Positions 25,134 through 33,337 of a stretch of 40,488 nt of DNA are shown in pieces. The notes beneath the pieces were generated by a model, which saw nothing but the letters and a program-made list of their open reading frames with translations, made no database searches and was not told the DNA's origin. Numbering within the stretch: the stretch's first letter is position 1; every line of letters starts with the position of its first letter. This stretch comes from Gluconacetobacter azotocaptans (lineage in GTDB: Bacteria > Pseudomonadota > Alphaproteobacteria > Acetobacterales > Acetobacteraceae), in the NCBI RefSeq assembly GCF_014174355.1, contig NZ_JABEQF010000022.1, forward strand, positions 1-40,488, in the 5' to 3' direction. The translations under genes were made by a program, and so were the position numbers.

Positions 25134-26042
25134 ATGGATAGTCTTGGTTCTCTCAATGCGTTTGTTCACGCCGCAGAAGCCCGCAGCTTCACGACAGCAG
25201 GAAAGCAGCTCGGCGTTTCCTCCTCGGCGATCGGCAAGGCCATTGCCCGCCTTGAAGGGCGGCTTGGCGTGCGATTATTTCATCGCTCCACCCGCACCAT
25301 TACGCTGACACCGGAAGGAGGGCTGTTCCTCGAACGCTGCCGACGAATCTTCTCGGAAGTTGAAGCGGCAGAATTGGAAATCTCCCAAACAAGGGGAGCA
25401 CCGCATGGTAAATTGCGAATCAGTTTACCGTTGGTCGGAATGTTGATGATGCCAACTATTTCGGCTTTCATGCGCCTTTGGCCGGACATTGAATTGGATT
25501 TGGATTTCACTGACAGGTTGGTCGACGTAATCGACGAGGGTTTTGATGCAGTAATCCGCACCGGTGAGATTAACGATTCCCGGTTGATGACGCGCATGCT
25601 GGGCGGCTTCAATTATCAGCTTGTCGGCTCGGTCGACTATTTCTCCGAACACGGTGTTCCTGAAACCTCCGCCGACCTCATCGCACACCGTTGCCTACGT
25701 CATCGTTATCCAAGCACCGGCAAATTGGAAGACTGGCCGCTTATCGTGCGCAGTAATGAAACGGCGGTCGAATTGCCTACGGTTGCTGTCTCGAGCGCAA
25801 TTGAGCCACTGGTCTATATGGCCGAACGTAGTCTCGGTATCGCCTGCCTGCCGGACTTTGCCGTCCGAGAACAGGTGCAAACTGGTACGCTGATAAGCGT
25901 GATGGAAAGTGCGGTCTGTCATTCCGGCACTTTCCGCATTCTTTGGCCCTCAAGCCGCCAACTTTCTCCAAAAATCCGTGTCTTCGTGGATTTTGTTGCA
26001 GAGAATCTTTTCGGCAGTCCATCAGACATGGTGGCAAGGTAG
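25134..26042 (+). CDS. LysR-family regulator of the MFS exporter
   Basis: This 302-aa protein has an N-terminal winged helix (A-R-S-F-T-T-A-G-K-Q-L-G-V-S-S-S-A-I-G-K) and a CrgA/DmlR-like effector domain (G-K-L-R-I-S-L-P, then V-V/D-x-x-x-D-A-V-I-R-T-G). The divergent MFS exporter and operator-like repeats between the two genes suggest a local regulator. It converges on traI with a 11-bp gap. Confidence 0.88.
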   Translation: MDSLGSLNAFVHAAEARSFTTAGKQLGVSSSAIGKAIARLEGRLGVRLFHRSTRTITLTPEGGLFLERCRRIFSEVEAAELEISQTRGAPHGKLRISLPLVGMLMMPTISAFMRLWPDIELDLDFTDRLVDVIDEGFDAVIRTGEINDSRLMTRMLGGFNYQLVGSVDYFSEHGVPETSADLIAHRCLRHRYPSTGKLEDWPLIVRSNETAVELPTVAVSSAIEPLVYMAERSLGIACLPDFAVREQVQTGTLISVMESAVCHSGTFRILWPSSRQLSPKIRVFVDFVAENLFGSPSDMVAR

Positions 26043-26053
26043 CTACCCAGACC

Positions 26054-28105
26054 TTACAACCCCAATCCTCTTTGCTTCCCCAACTGCCACGATACTGATC
26101 CACCCTGCACTATGCCCGTCACCTCCCGACCGAGGTGACGCTCGATCACAGGCCGCCACGGGACCAGCGTGAACTCATGGGATTTCTCGACGATGGCGAA
26201 CTTCCCGCTCGATAGCTGGGTGGTGCCGGTGAATTTGCCGCTGACCGTCTCGCCGTCAGCGCCCGCCCGAAACGGCATGGACTTCATTGCCGCCAATTCC
26301 GCCCCGATACGGGCAACCTCCCGATCCTGAAGTGTGGCGATCAGGTTGCGCCGATAGCTGACGCGCCCGTCCGGCCGGCGGATCGCATCCCCCTGCCCGA
26401 TCAACCTCTCCCGCCGCTGTTCCATCGCTTCGCGCACCTGTTCCCCGAAGCCGACAGGCACCAGATCGGACACCGCACCTCCGATCAGCCGCCGGTCGAG
26501 CCAGGTCGCGCCATCCCCGCCGATCTGCCTGTCGAGGTCGAAAGTCGACAGGACACGAATATTGGCCCTGCCGCCCCTCCCCGCATCGTGGGCAGCAGCA
26601 CGGGTGGCGAAATCCTCGTGAATACGCCACTGATCGGCGTCGATCCGTTCGACGATACCGGCCCGCCGCAGGGCCTCCAGCCGTCGGACATGGGACGCGA
26701 CAAAACCGTCATAGTCTCCACCCGGCACGCGCCCCTCGAACCGGGCCTGTTCCAGATGACGGCTCGGCCGATAAACACCTTCCTCGGCCATGACGGCAAT
26801 CACGCGATCGGAGGGACGACCTGCGCTGTCAGGCGGGCCAATCTCGACAATGCTGCCAATTCGCGCCTCAGCGACACGAGCCGGATCGATGTCGGCGACA
26901 TGATGCGTGCGGCCATCGATCCCATCGACCACCAGCGTCAGTTCCTCGCCCAGTTCGTCCGACAGATGCTTGTCGATGACGCGACCGACGATCTGCGTCG
27001 CCGGTGCTGCATCATGGATCGCAAAGCTCATCGGGTCGCGCTCGGCGCCCTCCGCCCGGAGTGCCTTCTGCATCGTGCGGATGATGTCGCCGCGCTCGCC
27101 CATCTCGCGCAGCGTCGGCTCCAGCCGCTCGCTCAGTTCCCACACACCTGGCGCATGTTCCGTGGCGAGGGTCATATCTCCCAGCTTGCCAAGACGGCGC
27201 AGGCGCAGCGTCCGATCCGCCTGGCCGCGCGGATCATCAGGCTCGTGGCGCACATCGAGAAACCGGCCGTCGGCCTCCGCGAGTATCGCCCGATCGATGC
27301 GGGTAAAACGATCCTGGTCGATTTCGGCGACCAGCTTGCGACGTTGCTCGATCTCGGTGACGGGGCCGAGTTCCAGCGTCACCAGTTCGCTTGCCCGTTC
27401 GCGGATGCCGTTGGCAAGGTAGTCGCCATTGATGACCAGATCCTCGCCCAGATCGTCACGACCGTTGACGACGACATGCACATGCGGGTGGCCGGTGTTA
27501 TGGTGATTAACGGCAACCCAATCGAGCTTCGTGCCGAGATCGGCTTCGACCTGGGCCATCAGGTCGCGGGTGTAGCCCGTCAGGTCGGCAAGATCCCCGG
27601 CATCCTCCGGTGAGACGATGAATCGGAACTGATGGCGGTCATCACGGCCGCGATCGAGAAAGGCATCGCCATCGGCACGGTCTTCCGTCCCCGAATAGAG
27701 TCGTCCTCGCTCACCATCGCGAGCGGTGCCGTCGCGCTGGATATAGCGGAGATGGGCGGCGGCCTTGCCATTCCGTCCGGCGGCACGAACGGAACGGGAT
27801 TTGACGATGAGGCGACGGCTGCCTGGTCGACGATGGCTCCAGCCATTCGAGAGGTTCCGGGCGCGCACAAACGTCGCTCCGCGTCCGCGTCGCACACCAC
27901 GTCCGGACGCGATGCTTCCGTCCCCCTTCGGCGCATGTCCGGGACCGCCGCCTCGGGGGCGTCCGCTCCCACCGGTCGCCGCCTGCTGCTGGCGCGTGAC
28001 GGTCCGCACCCTGGTCAGGAAACTCCTGGCACGACCGACCTTCGGCGTGTCGGCGCGGATACGGCCCAGCCTCGGGCGGAACCGGTTGTCGTCGCCCGCG
28101 CTCAC
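26054..28105 (-). CDS. traI: TraI/VirD2-like relaxase with DUF3363
   Basis: This 683-aa relaxase nicks oriT and carries the strand into the recipient. The N-terminal half has A-H-L-R-Y-I-Q-R-D-G, where the tyrosine is a candidate for strand transfer, and the metal-binding triple-His motif in H-N-T-G-H-P-H-V-H-V-V-V about 200 residues in. The C-terminal half matches DUF3363. I chose the GTG at 28105, giving the usual D-D-N-R-F-R-P-R-L-G-R-I-R opening; the frame runs on to 28264 but that part is not relaxase-like. It lies downstream of a 238-bp gap likely to hold oriT. Confidence 0.9.
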   Translation of the reverse strand: MSAGDDNRFRPRLGRIRADTPKVGRARSFLTRVRTVTRQQQAATGGSGRPRGGGPGHAPKGDGSIASGRGVRRGRGATFVRARNLSNGWSHRRPGSRRLIVKSRSVRAAGRNGKAAAHLRYIQRDGTARDGERGRLYSGTEDRADGDAFLDRGRDDRHQFRFIVSPEDAGDLADLTGYTRDLMAQVEADLGTKLDWVAVNHHNTGHPHVHVVVNGRDDLGEDLVINGDYLANGIRERASELVTLELGPVTEIEQRRKLVAEIDQDRFTRIDRAILAEADGRFLDVRHEPDDPRGQADRTLRLRRLGKLGDMTLATEHAPGVWELSERLEPTLREMGERGDIIRTMQKALRAEGAERDPMSFAIHDAAPATQIVGRVIDKHLSDELGEELTLVVDGIDGRTHHVADIDPARVAEARIGSIVEIGPPDSAGRPSDRVIAVMAEEGVYRPSRHLEQARFEGRVPGGDYDGFVASHVRRLEALRRAGIVERIDADQWRIHEDFATRAAAHDAGRGGRANIRVLSTFDLDRQIGGDGATWLDRRLIGGAVSDLVPVGFGEQVREAMEQRRERLIGQGDAIRRPDGRVSYRRNLIATLQDREVARIGAELAAMKSMPFRAGADGETVSGKFTGTTQLSSGKFAIVEKSHEFTLVPWRPVIERHLGREVTGIVQGGSVSWQLGKQRGLGL

Positions 28106-28343
28106 GACCGCCGATCCATCCAAAACTGCCAGAAACAGGCAAGAGTGCCGCAAAAAACGGGGCGGAAACTGACTTCGCCGCCTGTCGCGGCACCATACCC
28201 CCTCAAAGGGGGTGCCACCCAAAACAATGTGCAGACAAGGGCTTGCCCTGCGGATCGGACCCATGGGGTGCCGCCCGCTTTAATCTTGCGCTCCCTCTTC
28301 TGCCCTCTCTCCGCCTCTCCACCTCCTGCCCTGCACATCGCCA
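28106..28343. other. Candidate oriT region upstream of traI
   Basis: This 238-bp gap between the lytic transglycosylase gene and traI has no convincing gene. It contains a perfect hairpin ACCCCC-TCAAA-GGGGGT (28197-28213) that can also pair as GGCACC/GGTGCC, and a shorter AGGGC-TT-GCCCT (28238-28249) followed by CCTGCG, loosely like an IncP nic site. Position next to the relaxase and inverted repeats are typical of oriT. The nic site is not identified. Confidence 0.45.
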
Positions 28344-28997
28344 TCATGGCCGCGATCCCATGCCGCCACCCGCGACGAACAGGCCATCCGATCGCGGCAG
28401 AATCCCCGACATATCGCGCACAGACGCGCCCGCTGCATTGCGATCCGGCTGCACGATAAAGAGCGGCGCACGGGTCCAGGCAAACCGATCGGCCGCCGCG
28501 ATCATGACGGGAGCGTCGACGCCACCTGCGATGGTCGACGCAACGGAAGCGACATAGGCGCGTGTTTCCGATGGGAGCGGACGACCCTCCAGAGATGCCT
28601 CGTAGCGATCGGGACCGGCGTTATAGGCAGCGAGAAAACCCGGCGAACCGTAGCGGTCATGCAGTTCACGGAGATACGCCGCACCGGCCAGAATGTTGTC
28701 GCGCGGATCGTAGGGATTGCGACCGAGATGATGCCGGACGCGCAGAGCCGCCCATGTGCCGGGCATGATCTGCATCAGCCCCATCGCGCCTGCCGATGAA
28801 ACCACACCCGGATCACCTGCACTCTCCGCCCCCATGACGGCCCTGATCCATGTCGCCGGAATGTCGAAACGCCGCGCAGCCTCAGCAACCTCGGCGGCAT
28901 ACGGGACGTCGATTGTCTGCGCCGATACAGCAACCGGCACCATGGACACGAGACATCCCGCTGCCAGCAGACACGCGATCCGGGTCTGATTGCGCAT
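28344..28997 (-). CDS. Lytic transglycosylase of the transfer system
   Basis: This 217-aa secreted protein has a signal peptide ending near A-V-S-A-Q and a soluble lytic transglycosylase (SLT) domain. The catalytic glutamate is in V-M-G-A-E-S-A-G-D-P, followed by the G-A-M-G-L-M-Q-I-M-P motif and A-A-Y-N-A-G-P. It would cut peptidoglycan locally so the mating channel can be built, as TrbN/VirB1 proteins do. The start at 28997 follows the DUF736 stop by 4 bp; the frame extends upstream without signal-peptide character. Confidence 0.9.
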   Translation of the reverse strand: MRNQTRIACLLAAGCLVSMVPVAVSAQTIDVPYAAEVAEAARRFDIPATWIRAVMGAESAGDPGVVSSAGAMGLMQIMPGTWAALRVRHHLGRNPYDPRDNILAGAAYLRELHDRYGSPGFLAAYNAGPDRYEASLEGRPLPSETRAYVASVASTIAGGVDAPVMIAAADRFAWTRAPLFIVQPDRNAAGASVRDMSGILPRSDGLFVAGGGMGSRP

Positions 28998-29001
28998 GGG
29001 G

Positions 29002-29337
29002 TCAGTCCCGCCCATCGCGCTTCGGCGGCCGGTTCCAATGCAGCGACCAGATGCCACCGTCGCTGCCATCACGAAACAGATTGGCGCGCAACGGCTGCGG
29101 CAGAAGCGGATCGTCGATCAGCACGGCGACGTAATCGCCGGCCCGCTCGCCCGTGCGTTTCCAGCCGGCACCGATCTCCGGACCATCCTCGTCATCGCGA
29201 TGGATGCGATAATCCGGTGCGTTGTCGGAGTCCGATCTCTCGGTCAGCACGATGACGATCTCATAAGAGCCGAGGAAGGTCTGGATGCGCCCGACAAAAC
29301 CGATCTTGTCGCGCGTGAAGCTACCGATCTGCGGCAT
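29002..29337 (-). CDS. DUF736 protein
   Basis: This 111-aa protein matches DUF736 (I-G-S-F-T-R-D-K-I-G-F-V-G-R, A-P-D-Y-R-I-H, E-I-G-A-G-W-K-R-T). The family is common on alphaproteobacterial plasmids and ICEs, near relaxase or replication genes; no function is established. It overlaps traF by 17 bp and sits 4 bp ahead of the transglycosylase gene. Confidence 0.85.
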   Translation of the reverse strand: MPQIGSFTRDKIGFVGRIQTFLGSYEIVIVLTERSDSDNAPDYRIHRDDEDGPEIGAGWKRTGERAGDYVAVLIDDPLLPQPLRANLFRDGSDGGIWSLHWNRPPKRDGRD

Positions 29338-29926
29338 GGGAAGTCTCCATAGCGATGTTGGGAAGGGGCGGCGTCGGCCTGTCAGCGAACAGGCCGCGCC
29401 AGACGAAATGACCGTTACCGCGCGCGTCGGTGTAGAGCGGCATCGCCCGCCCGATCACGGCGGCGCGCGGGAGCGGGCCGAAATAGCGACCGTCCAGGCT
29501 GTCGTGGACAGACGGGTTCATGAGGAAAATCTGATCCGGTGCGATGCGGCGGCAGCCCTGCCAGACCGGCAACATACGCCTGCGCCGGTCACGGTCCTGT
29601 GCCTCGCCCAGCCGCACACCATCCACGGTGACGGTACGGCCGACACGGCAGACCTGTTGCCCAGGCAGCGCCGCCACAGACTTGAGCAGCGGCACGTTCC
29701 GCCCGATATAGCCGCGCCCGACCATGAAATCGGCCAGCGGTTTCGGCGGCCTGACGGCGACCAGATCGCCGACCTTCAACCCGTTCGGTGCGGTAAGGTC
29801 GTAGAGGCCGAGGGGCGTGCTGGCAGAGGCATTCCAGAGCAGCTTCACCGGCACGGGGACGATAGCGGCGACGGCCACGCCCATCGCGGCAAAATACGTC
29901 GCCATGACATAACCGAAGCGGGTCAT
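29321..29926 (-). CDS. traF: TraF-like S26 signal peptidase
   Basis: This 201-aa membrane peptidase has an N-terminal hydrophobic helix, a catalytic Ser36 in S-T-P-L-G-L-Y and a catalytic Lys82 in L-L-K-S-V-A-A-L-P-G, the LepB/TraF dyad. In IncP plasmids TraF cleaves and cyclises the TrbC prepilin, and the trbC gene here would supply its substrate. It overlaps the DUF2840 gene by 4 bp and DUF736 by 17 bp. Confidence 0.9.
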   Translation of the reverse strand: MTRFGYVMATYFAAMGVAVAAIVPVPVKLLWNASASTPLGLYDLTAPNGLKVGDLVAVRPPKPLADFMVGRGYIGRNVPLLKSVAALPGQQVCRVGRTVTVDGVRLGEAQDRDRRRRMLPVWQGCRRIAPDQIFLMNPSVHDSLDGRYFGPLPRAAVIGRAMPLYTDARGNGHFVWRGLFADRPTPPLPNIAMETSHAADR

Positions 29927-30438
29927 GGCACGATCTCCCGCCGTCTGAGCCAGGCCCGATGACGTGCCGTCGTGTAGGGGCGCGGTTGCTCACCCGCGTT
30001 CAGCCGGTTGCCGACATGCCGCCAGTGATCCAGCGAAACCGCGCAGGCGTCGATGCCGGCCTCTTCCACCGCATCGATATGACGGAGCACCTGTTCGACC
30101 TTCGGCCAGCCTGCAACCCGCAACAGGATTTCGGCGCCCGGCCGGACGAAAGGCACCGTCTGGCAGGGTTCTACCGGCACCACGGCGCGCAGGATGTCGA
30201 TGCGCGATGCGATCGTGCCGAAATCATTGGCCGCCCAGCGGACGAAAGCGAAGACGCTACCGGGATGGAAGGAAAAGATCCGGCGGCGTCGGTCGAGGAT
30301 CTGTTCCTGAGCCTCTTGGCCGAACCTGATCCAGTTCTCGACGCGCTTCTCGATGTGGGTCAGTTCGACATAGGTCAATGCGTCACGGGCAAACGGCAGG
30401 GCGTTGCCCAGCGCACGGAATGTTATGGCGCTGGTCAT
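29923..30438 (-). CDS. DUF2840 protein
   Basis: This 171-aa protein matches DUF2840: V-E-L-T-H-I-E-K-R-V-E-N-W-I-R-F-G, D-R-R-R-R-I-F-S-F, S-V-F-A-F-V-R-W-A-A-N-D-F-G-T. The family regularly lies between repA and traF in these elements; its role is unknown. I chose the ATG at 30438, which overlaps the repA stop by 4 bp. Confidence 0.85.
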   Translation of the reverse strand: MTSAITFRALGNALPFARDALTYVELTHIEKRVENWIRFGQEAQEQILDRRRRIFSFHPGSVFAFVRWAANDFGTIASRIDILRAVVPVEPCQTVPFVRPGAEILLRVAGWPKVEQVLRHIDAVEEAGIDACAVSLDHWRHVGNRLNAGEQPRPYTTARHRAWLRRREIVP

Positions 30439-31553
30439 GGCCCATCTCCCGGCATGGGAGAAAGACCACACGTGTGCGGATCGCCCGGCCTGTCGGCGGC
30501 ACCGGCACCACGGTCGACATCCGGTCGCCCCAACATTAAAAAGTTAGAGTCTAAGTTAGACTCTAAGTTAAGAGCGCGATTCCGCGTTTCAGGCCAAAGG
30601 CTTAGCTGGGGTTCGTGCGCCTGAAATCCCGATAGTGATGCGCCCGAAGTCCCGATAGTCCCTGCGCCCGAAATCCCGTGTCCATCCGCACCGTCATCCA
30701 CAGGCACTGTGGATAAATTGACGGGGCGAATATGCAGCAGTTTCCGCCGCCCCTCGCGCCGGATCGCGAGGCGATAACCGGGAAGCGACTGGCGGGCAGC
30801 GATGCGCCGCAAATCGAGTGCAAAGTCGGAGACACGCGCCAGGCTGCCGGATTTTTCATGGAGATGCGCCATCTCGAACAGCCAGCCCTGCGGCTGATGC
30901 CCGGCATGTTTGCGGGCGACGCGGTAGAGCCAGCGTTCGATGCCGCCGGTCAGACGGAAATAGGCCGGGTCGATGGTCAGGACCAGCGAGCGGTCGATGA
31001 CGCCACGATAGAACCAGTCGGGCAGGACGCATTCCATACCCTCGACACGCCCATCTCGGGTCACCCGCTCCTCCCATTCGTTGATCCAGGAGAACTGGTG
31101 CCGACGCCAATGTTCGCCGTTGCGAATGGTCGTACGAACCACGGTCGATTGCAGGCGGGCGAACGCGGCCTTGATCAGCCGGTAGTCCCGTGCGCCCGTG
31201 GCACGACCCACGGCCATCAGAAGCTGGTACGGAGTGAAACGCAGGAAGCGTGATGTCCGGAGGCCACTATTCTCCGCTTCGACAATCTGCGAGGCGGCCC
31301 AGATCAGCACGTCAGCATCCCAGATCGTCGCCATGCCGTGTTCGGCGAGGCCATGAATCTCGACGCGCTGACCCCCAGCCTCATAGAGGATCGGCGCGAC
31401 CCGCTTTACCTTGGAGAGCGAGAAGAACGGCCGCTCCATCAGGTCGCGCTGATCGCGGGGACTGGCATCGCCCCCCGCGATCACGAAGGGATCGAGGCGG
31501 AGCCGCTCGCTCTCCCGCGCATGCTGACCGCGCGGTGGCATGACGCCGGCCAT
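30435..31553 (-). CDS. repA: Replication initiator RepA
   Basis: This 372-aa protein is a RepA/RPA-family initiator of alphaproteobacterial plasmids and ICEs. It has M-E-R-P-F-F-S-L-S-K, the winged-helix core R-F-L-R-F-T-P-Y-Q-L-L-M-A-V-G-R and W-L-Y-R-V-A-R-K-H-A-G. It would start replication of the excised circle. The start directly follows the AlpA-like stop (TGAATG). From about residue 280 the protein becomes low in complexity (repeated S-G-A, G-T-S-G-A), because the DNA here carries DnaA boxes, three direct repeats and an AT-rich repeat that look like the origin. The rest of the C-terminus beyond residue 340 is unstructured-looking. Confidence 0.9.
   Translation of the reverse strand: MAGVMPPRGQHARESERLRLDPFVIAGGDASPRDQRDLMERPFFSLSKVKRVAPILYEAGGQRVEIHGLAEHGMATIWDADVLIWAASQIVEAENSGLRTSRFLRFTPYQLLMAVGRATGARDYRLIKAAFARLQSTVVRTTIRNGEHWRRHQFSWINEWEERVTRDGRVEGMECVLPDWFYRGVIDRSLVLTIDPAYFRLTGGIERWLYRVARKHAGHQPQGWLFEMAHLHEKSGSLARVSDFALDLRRIAARQSLPGYRLAIRREGRRKLLHIRPVNLSTVPVDDGADGHGISGAGTIGTSGASLSGFQAHEPQLSLWPETRNRALNLESNLDSNFLMLGRPDVDRGAGAADRPGDPHTCGLSPMPGDGP
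30541..30574. repeat. AT-rich 12-bp repeats forming nested palindromes in repA
   Basis: AAGTTAGAGTCT, AAGTTAGACTCT and a partial AAGTTAAGAG follow one another. They also form a perfect inverted repeat of 11-bp arms around one base (30544-30554, 30556-30566), and each arm is itself TTAGA-N-TCTAA. This AT-rich block next to iterons is a candidate strand-opening region. Confidence 0.7.
30616..30678. repeat. Three iteron-like direct repeats in repA
   Basis: TGCGCCYGAARTCCCGATAGT occurs at 30616-30636 and 30639-30659, and a third copy shortened to TGCGCCCGAAATCCCG lies at 30663-30678; spacing is 23 and 24 bp. About two helical turns per repeat is typical of RepA-binding iterons. Confidence 0.7.
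30694..30716. promoter_or_regulatory. DnaA boxes in repA
   Basis: TGTGGATAA at 30708-30716 is a perfect DnaA box (TTATCCACA) on the minus strand. TCATCCACA at 30694-30702 is a one-mismatch box on the plus strand. They lie 15 bp from the iterons. Confidence 0.65.
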
Positions 31554-31823
31554 TCAAAGGGTCGCTTTCTCGGCCGGGGTCAGTGGGCGGGCAGGAAAGA
31601 CCCGGCAAGGTGTCACGTCGGTGGTAGACCTGCGGACACCGTTCTCGACCCAGCCCTGGAGGTCGTCGAGGGCATAGACGATGCGGCCGCCGATCTTACG
31701 ATAGGTCGGACCGGTGCCGTAGGTGCGGTGCTTTTCCAACGTACGGATGGAAATGCCGAGGAAGCGCGCCGCATCCGGCGTGCGCAGGAAACGGGGCGGC
31801 AACCCCGTCTTGGGATCGAGCAT
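31554..31823 (-). CDS. AlpA-like helix-turn-helix regulator
   Basis: This 89-aa protein has an AlpA/excisionase-type winged helix-turn-helix: F-L-R-T-P-D-A-A-R-F-L-G-I-S-I-R-T-L-E-K-H-R, then G-P-T-Y-R-K-I-G-G-R-I-V-Y. These proteins either regulate repA or aid excision as a recombination directionality factor. GGAGG lies 8 bp before the ATG at 31823. It is immediately upstream of repA, with which it is surely co-transcribed. Confidence 0.82.
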   Translation of the reverse strand: MLDPKTGLPPRFLRTPDAARFLGISIRTLEKHRTYGTGPTYRKIGGRIVYALDDLQGWVENGVRRSTTDVTPCRVFPARPLTPAEKATL

Positions 31824-32020
31824 GATCGAGCCTCCGGTTGGGTTCGGCGGCTGTTGGTGACAACAGCGGGCCATGGTGAACCGTGGCGGAGGATCGGCGG
31901 GATGGAGAGTGCCGGAATTGAGTGGGATTGATTCCGGCACCCTTATCATGGATGCTACTCTCATGGATAATAAACACGATCTGATATTCCAGTATTCTAC
32001 GCGCCATACAGGAGAGTTCT

Positions 32021-32677
32021 TTGGAATACCCTAAAAGTTATAAAATTTTCATCGACAAGCGCTGGTCTTTAGAAGATCTCTACAAGTTTCCCCGAGCTTA
32101 TGAACAGGTCTATTTCGCTTTTGAAGCCGTCCTTCCGTCACCGGATGAAGTGACGGATGAACGAATAGAGCGCGCTTTTCGTGCGTTTCCATGGCAAGGG
32201 GGATATAGTGCTGTTAGCTTTTATAATCAGCTAAAGTACGCAACGCCCCCCAAAAGACGTCCTCTGATCCAGAAAATGCAATATGCCTCTCCAGGCTATA
32301 TTGAACTTCTTTTGAATCTTCCACTTGCCGTACAGATAGCTGGCGTAGTTGGTAGTGTCGCTGCATCTATTGGAGCATGCAACAAAACTTACAATGCCAT
32401 TCATACAGATCTTCAAAAACGCAAACTATTGCGCATGGACGTCGAAAAAAAGAAAATAGCATTAACCAAAGAACAACTAGAGTTAGTTACCTTTGCCAAC
32501 GAAGAGATAGCAAAAATTCTTGACCTTCCCTCAACTAAAGCCATTCTAGAAAGAACAAACGATCCATTGATATCACTTAAAATATTACTTAGTATTTATA
32601 GGAGAATAAGAACTCTTTCTGAATATAAAATCAATGGAAAAGCGGAACTTCCAGAAATTATAGAATTCGACGAATAA
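32021..32677 (+). CDS. Unrecognised protein with a hydrophobic segment
   Basis: I do not recognise this 218-aa protein. It starts with TTG, preceded by a good AGGAG at 7 bp. Residues about 93-120 are hydrophobic (L-L-L-N-L-P-L-A-V-Q-I-A-G-V-V-G-S-V-A), enough for one membrane or amphipathic segment; the following region is highly charged and probably a coiled coil (R-M-D-V-E-K-K-K-I-A-L-T-K-E-Q-L-E-L). The coding sequence is AT-rich compared with the transfer genes. It is a single-gene cargo unit divergent from the repA operon; a defence or toxin role is possible but unsupported. Confidence 0.65.
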   Translation: MEYPKSYKIFIDKRWSLEDLYKFPRAYEQVYFAFEAVLPSPDEVTDERIERAFRAFPWQGGYSAVSFYNQLKYATPPKRRPLIQKMQYASPGYIELLLNLPLAVQIAGVVGSVAASIGACNKTYNAIHTDLQKRKLLRMDVEKKKIALTKEQLELVTFANEEIAKILDLPSTKAILERTNDPLISLKILLSIYRRIRTLSEYKINGKAELPEIIEFDE

Positions 32678-32709
32678 AATTCAAAACTGTAGATTACTTT
32701 TAATCTCCC

Positions 32710-33308
32710 TGAGACAAGCGAAACGGATAGCGCAACAGATCGCGACAACCTCCCCGAATATAATACCGACCATCGGCAACGATCTGGCGGACCTGGTTTC
32801 TTCGAGGATCATTGCCCCAATCGGCCTTCCTGCCTTCGCACCGGGCAGAACCTCGGCGAGCTTGCGATAGCTCGCGCCAGAGCCGTCCGACCGTCAAACG
32901 CTTGGAGCATCAGGATATGCGGGTCCTGTGTCTGTCGCGGGAAATTGCAAACCCCATCGTTCGGAAAAGGCTTCGCTGCCCCCAAACTTCGGAGCCGGAA
33001 GCTTTTTCGTTCGCTGGAACGCCCGACGGTAATCGTCATCGCCTCGAAGATATTCCCAGACCATGCCGGCGGCAGTTATATCTTGTGCATGTTCGTAAGC
33101 GTCCGGCGACTAACAATCTGATCTCGGCACCGCATTACCTTTCCTCTTGCGTCTGTTTCTGGCAGCAGGACAATCAGGATGCACAAAGGGAAAGATTTTT
33201 GAGACTGTATTTGGAGATATGTCGATCTCGTAACGCGATAGCACGACGTTATAGCGTTCTTCCGCGCCTGCCAGAATACTTTGTTCGACGGGCATTCACC
33301 CGGCGAAC
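32710..33308 (-). pseudogene. Deletion-collapsed copy of the DUF6499-DUF2285 regulator
   Basis: This region is homologous to 34862-35825, including the upstream leader, but has lost about 363 bp between the two domains. Pieces readable in different frames are G-G-S/S-L-G-A-A-K-P-F-P, H-I-L-M-L-Q-A-F-D-G-R-T, and K-A-D-W-G-N-D-P-R-R-N-Q-V-R-Q-I-V-A-D. The deletion joint corresponds to two GGGAAATC copies in the intact copy (35094-35101 and 35457-35464), pointing to recombination between short repeats. No intact frame remains. The stretch 32678-33337 holds nothing else that I can see. Confidence 0.75.
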
Positions 33309-33337
33309 GACATCTCCCCAATCATTAGTACTATCCT

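Larger units (their letters stand above)
30541..30716. other. Putative origin of replication inside repA
   Basis: DnaA boxes, iterons and an AT-rich repeat occur in this order within 176 bp, the normal make-up of an iteron origin, but inside the repA coding frame. The element could thus carry initiator and origin as one unit. Functional proof is lacking. Confidence 0.6.

Noticed and set aside
26588-27613. Rightward open frame of 341 codons within traI
   Set aside because: It is antisense to the conserved relaxase/DUF3363 gene; the product has no recognisable domain and is a GC-rich shadow.
30541-30678. CRISPR array
   Set aside because: The repeats are only two or three, have almost no spacers and lie in coding sequence; no cas genes are present. 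They fit iterons better.
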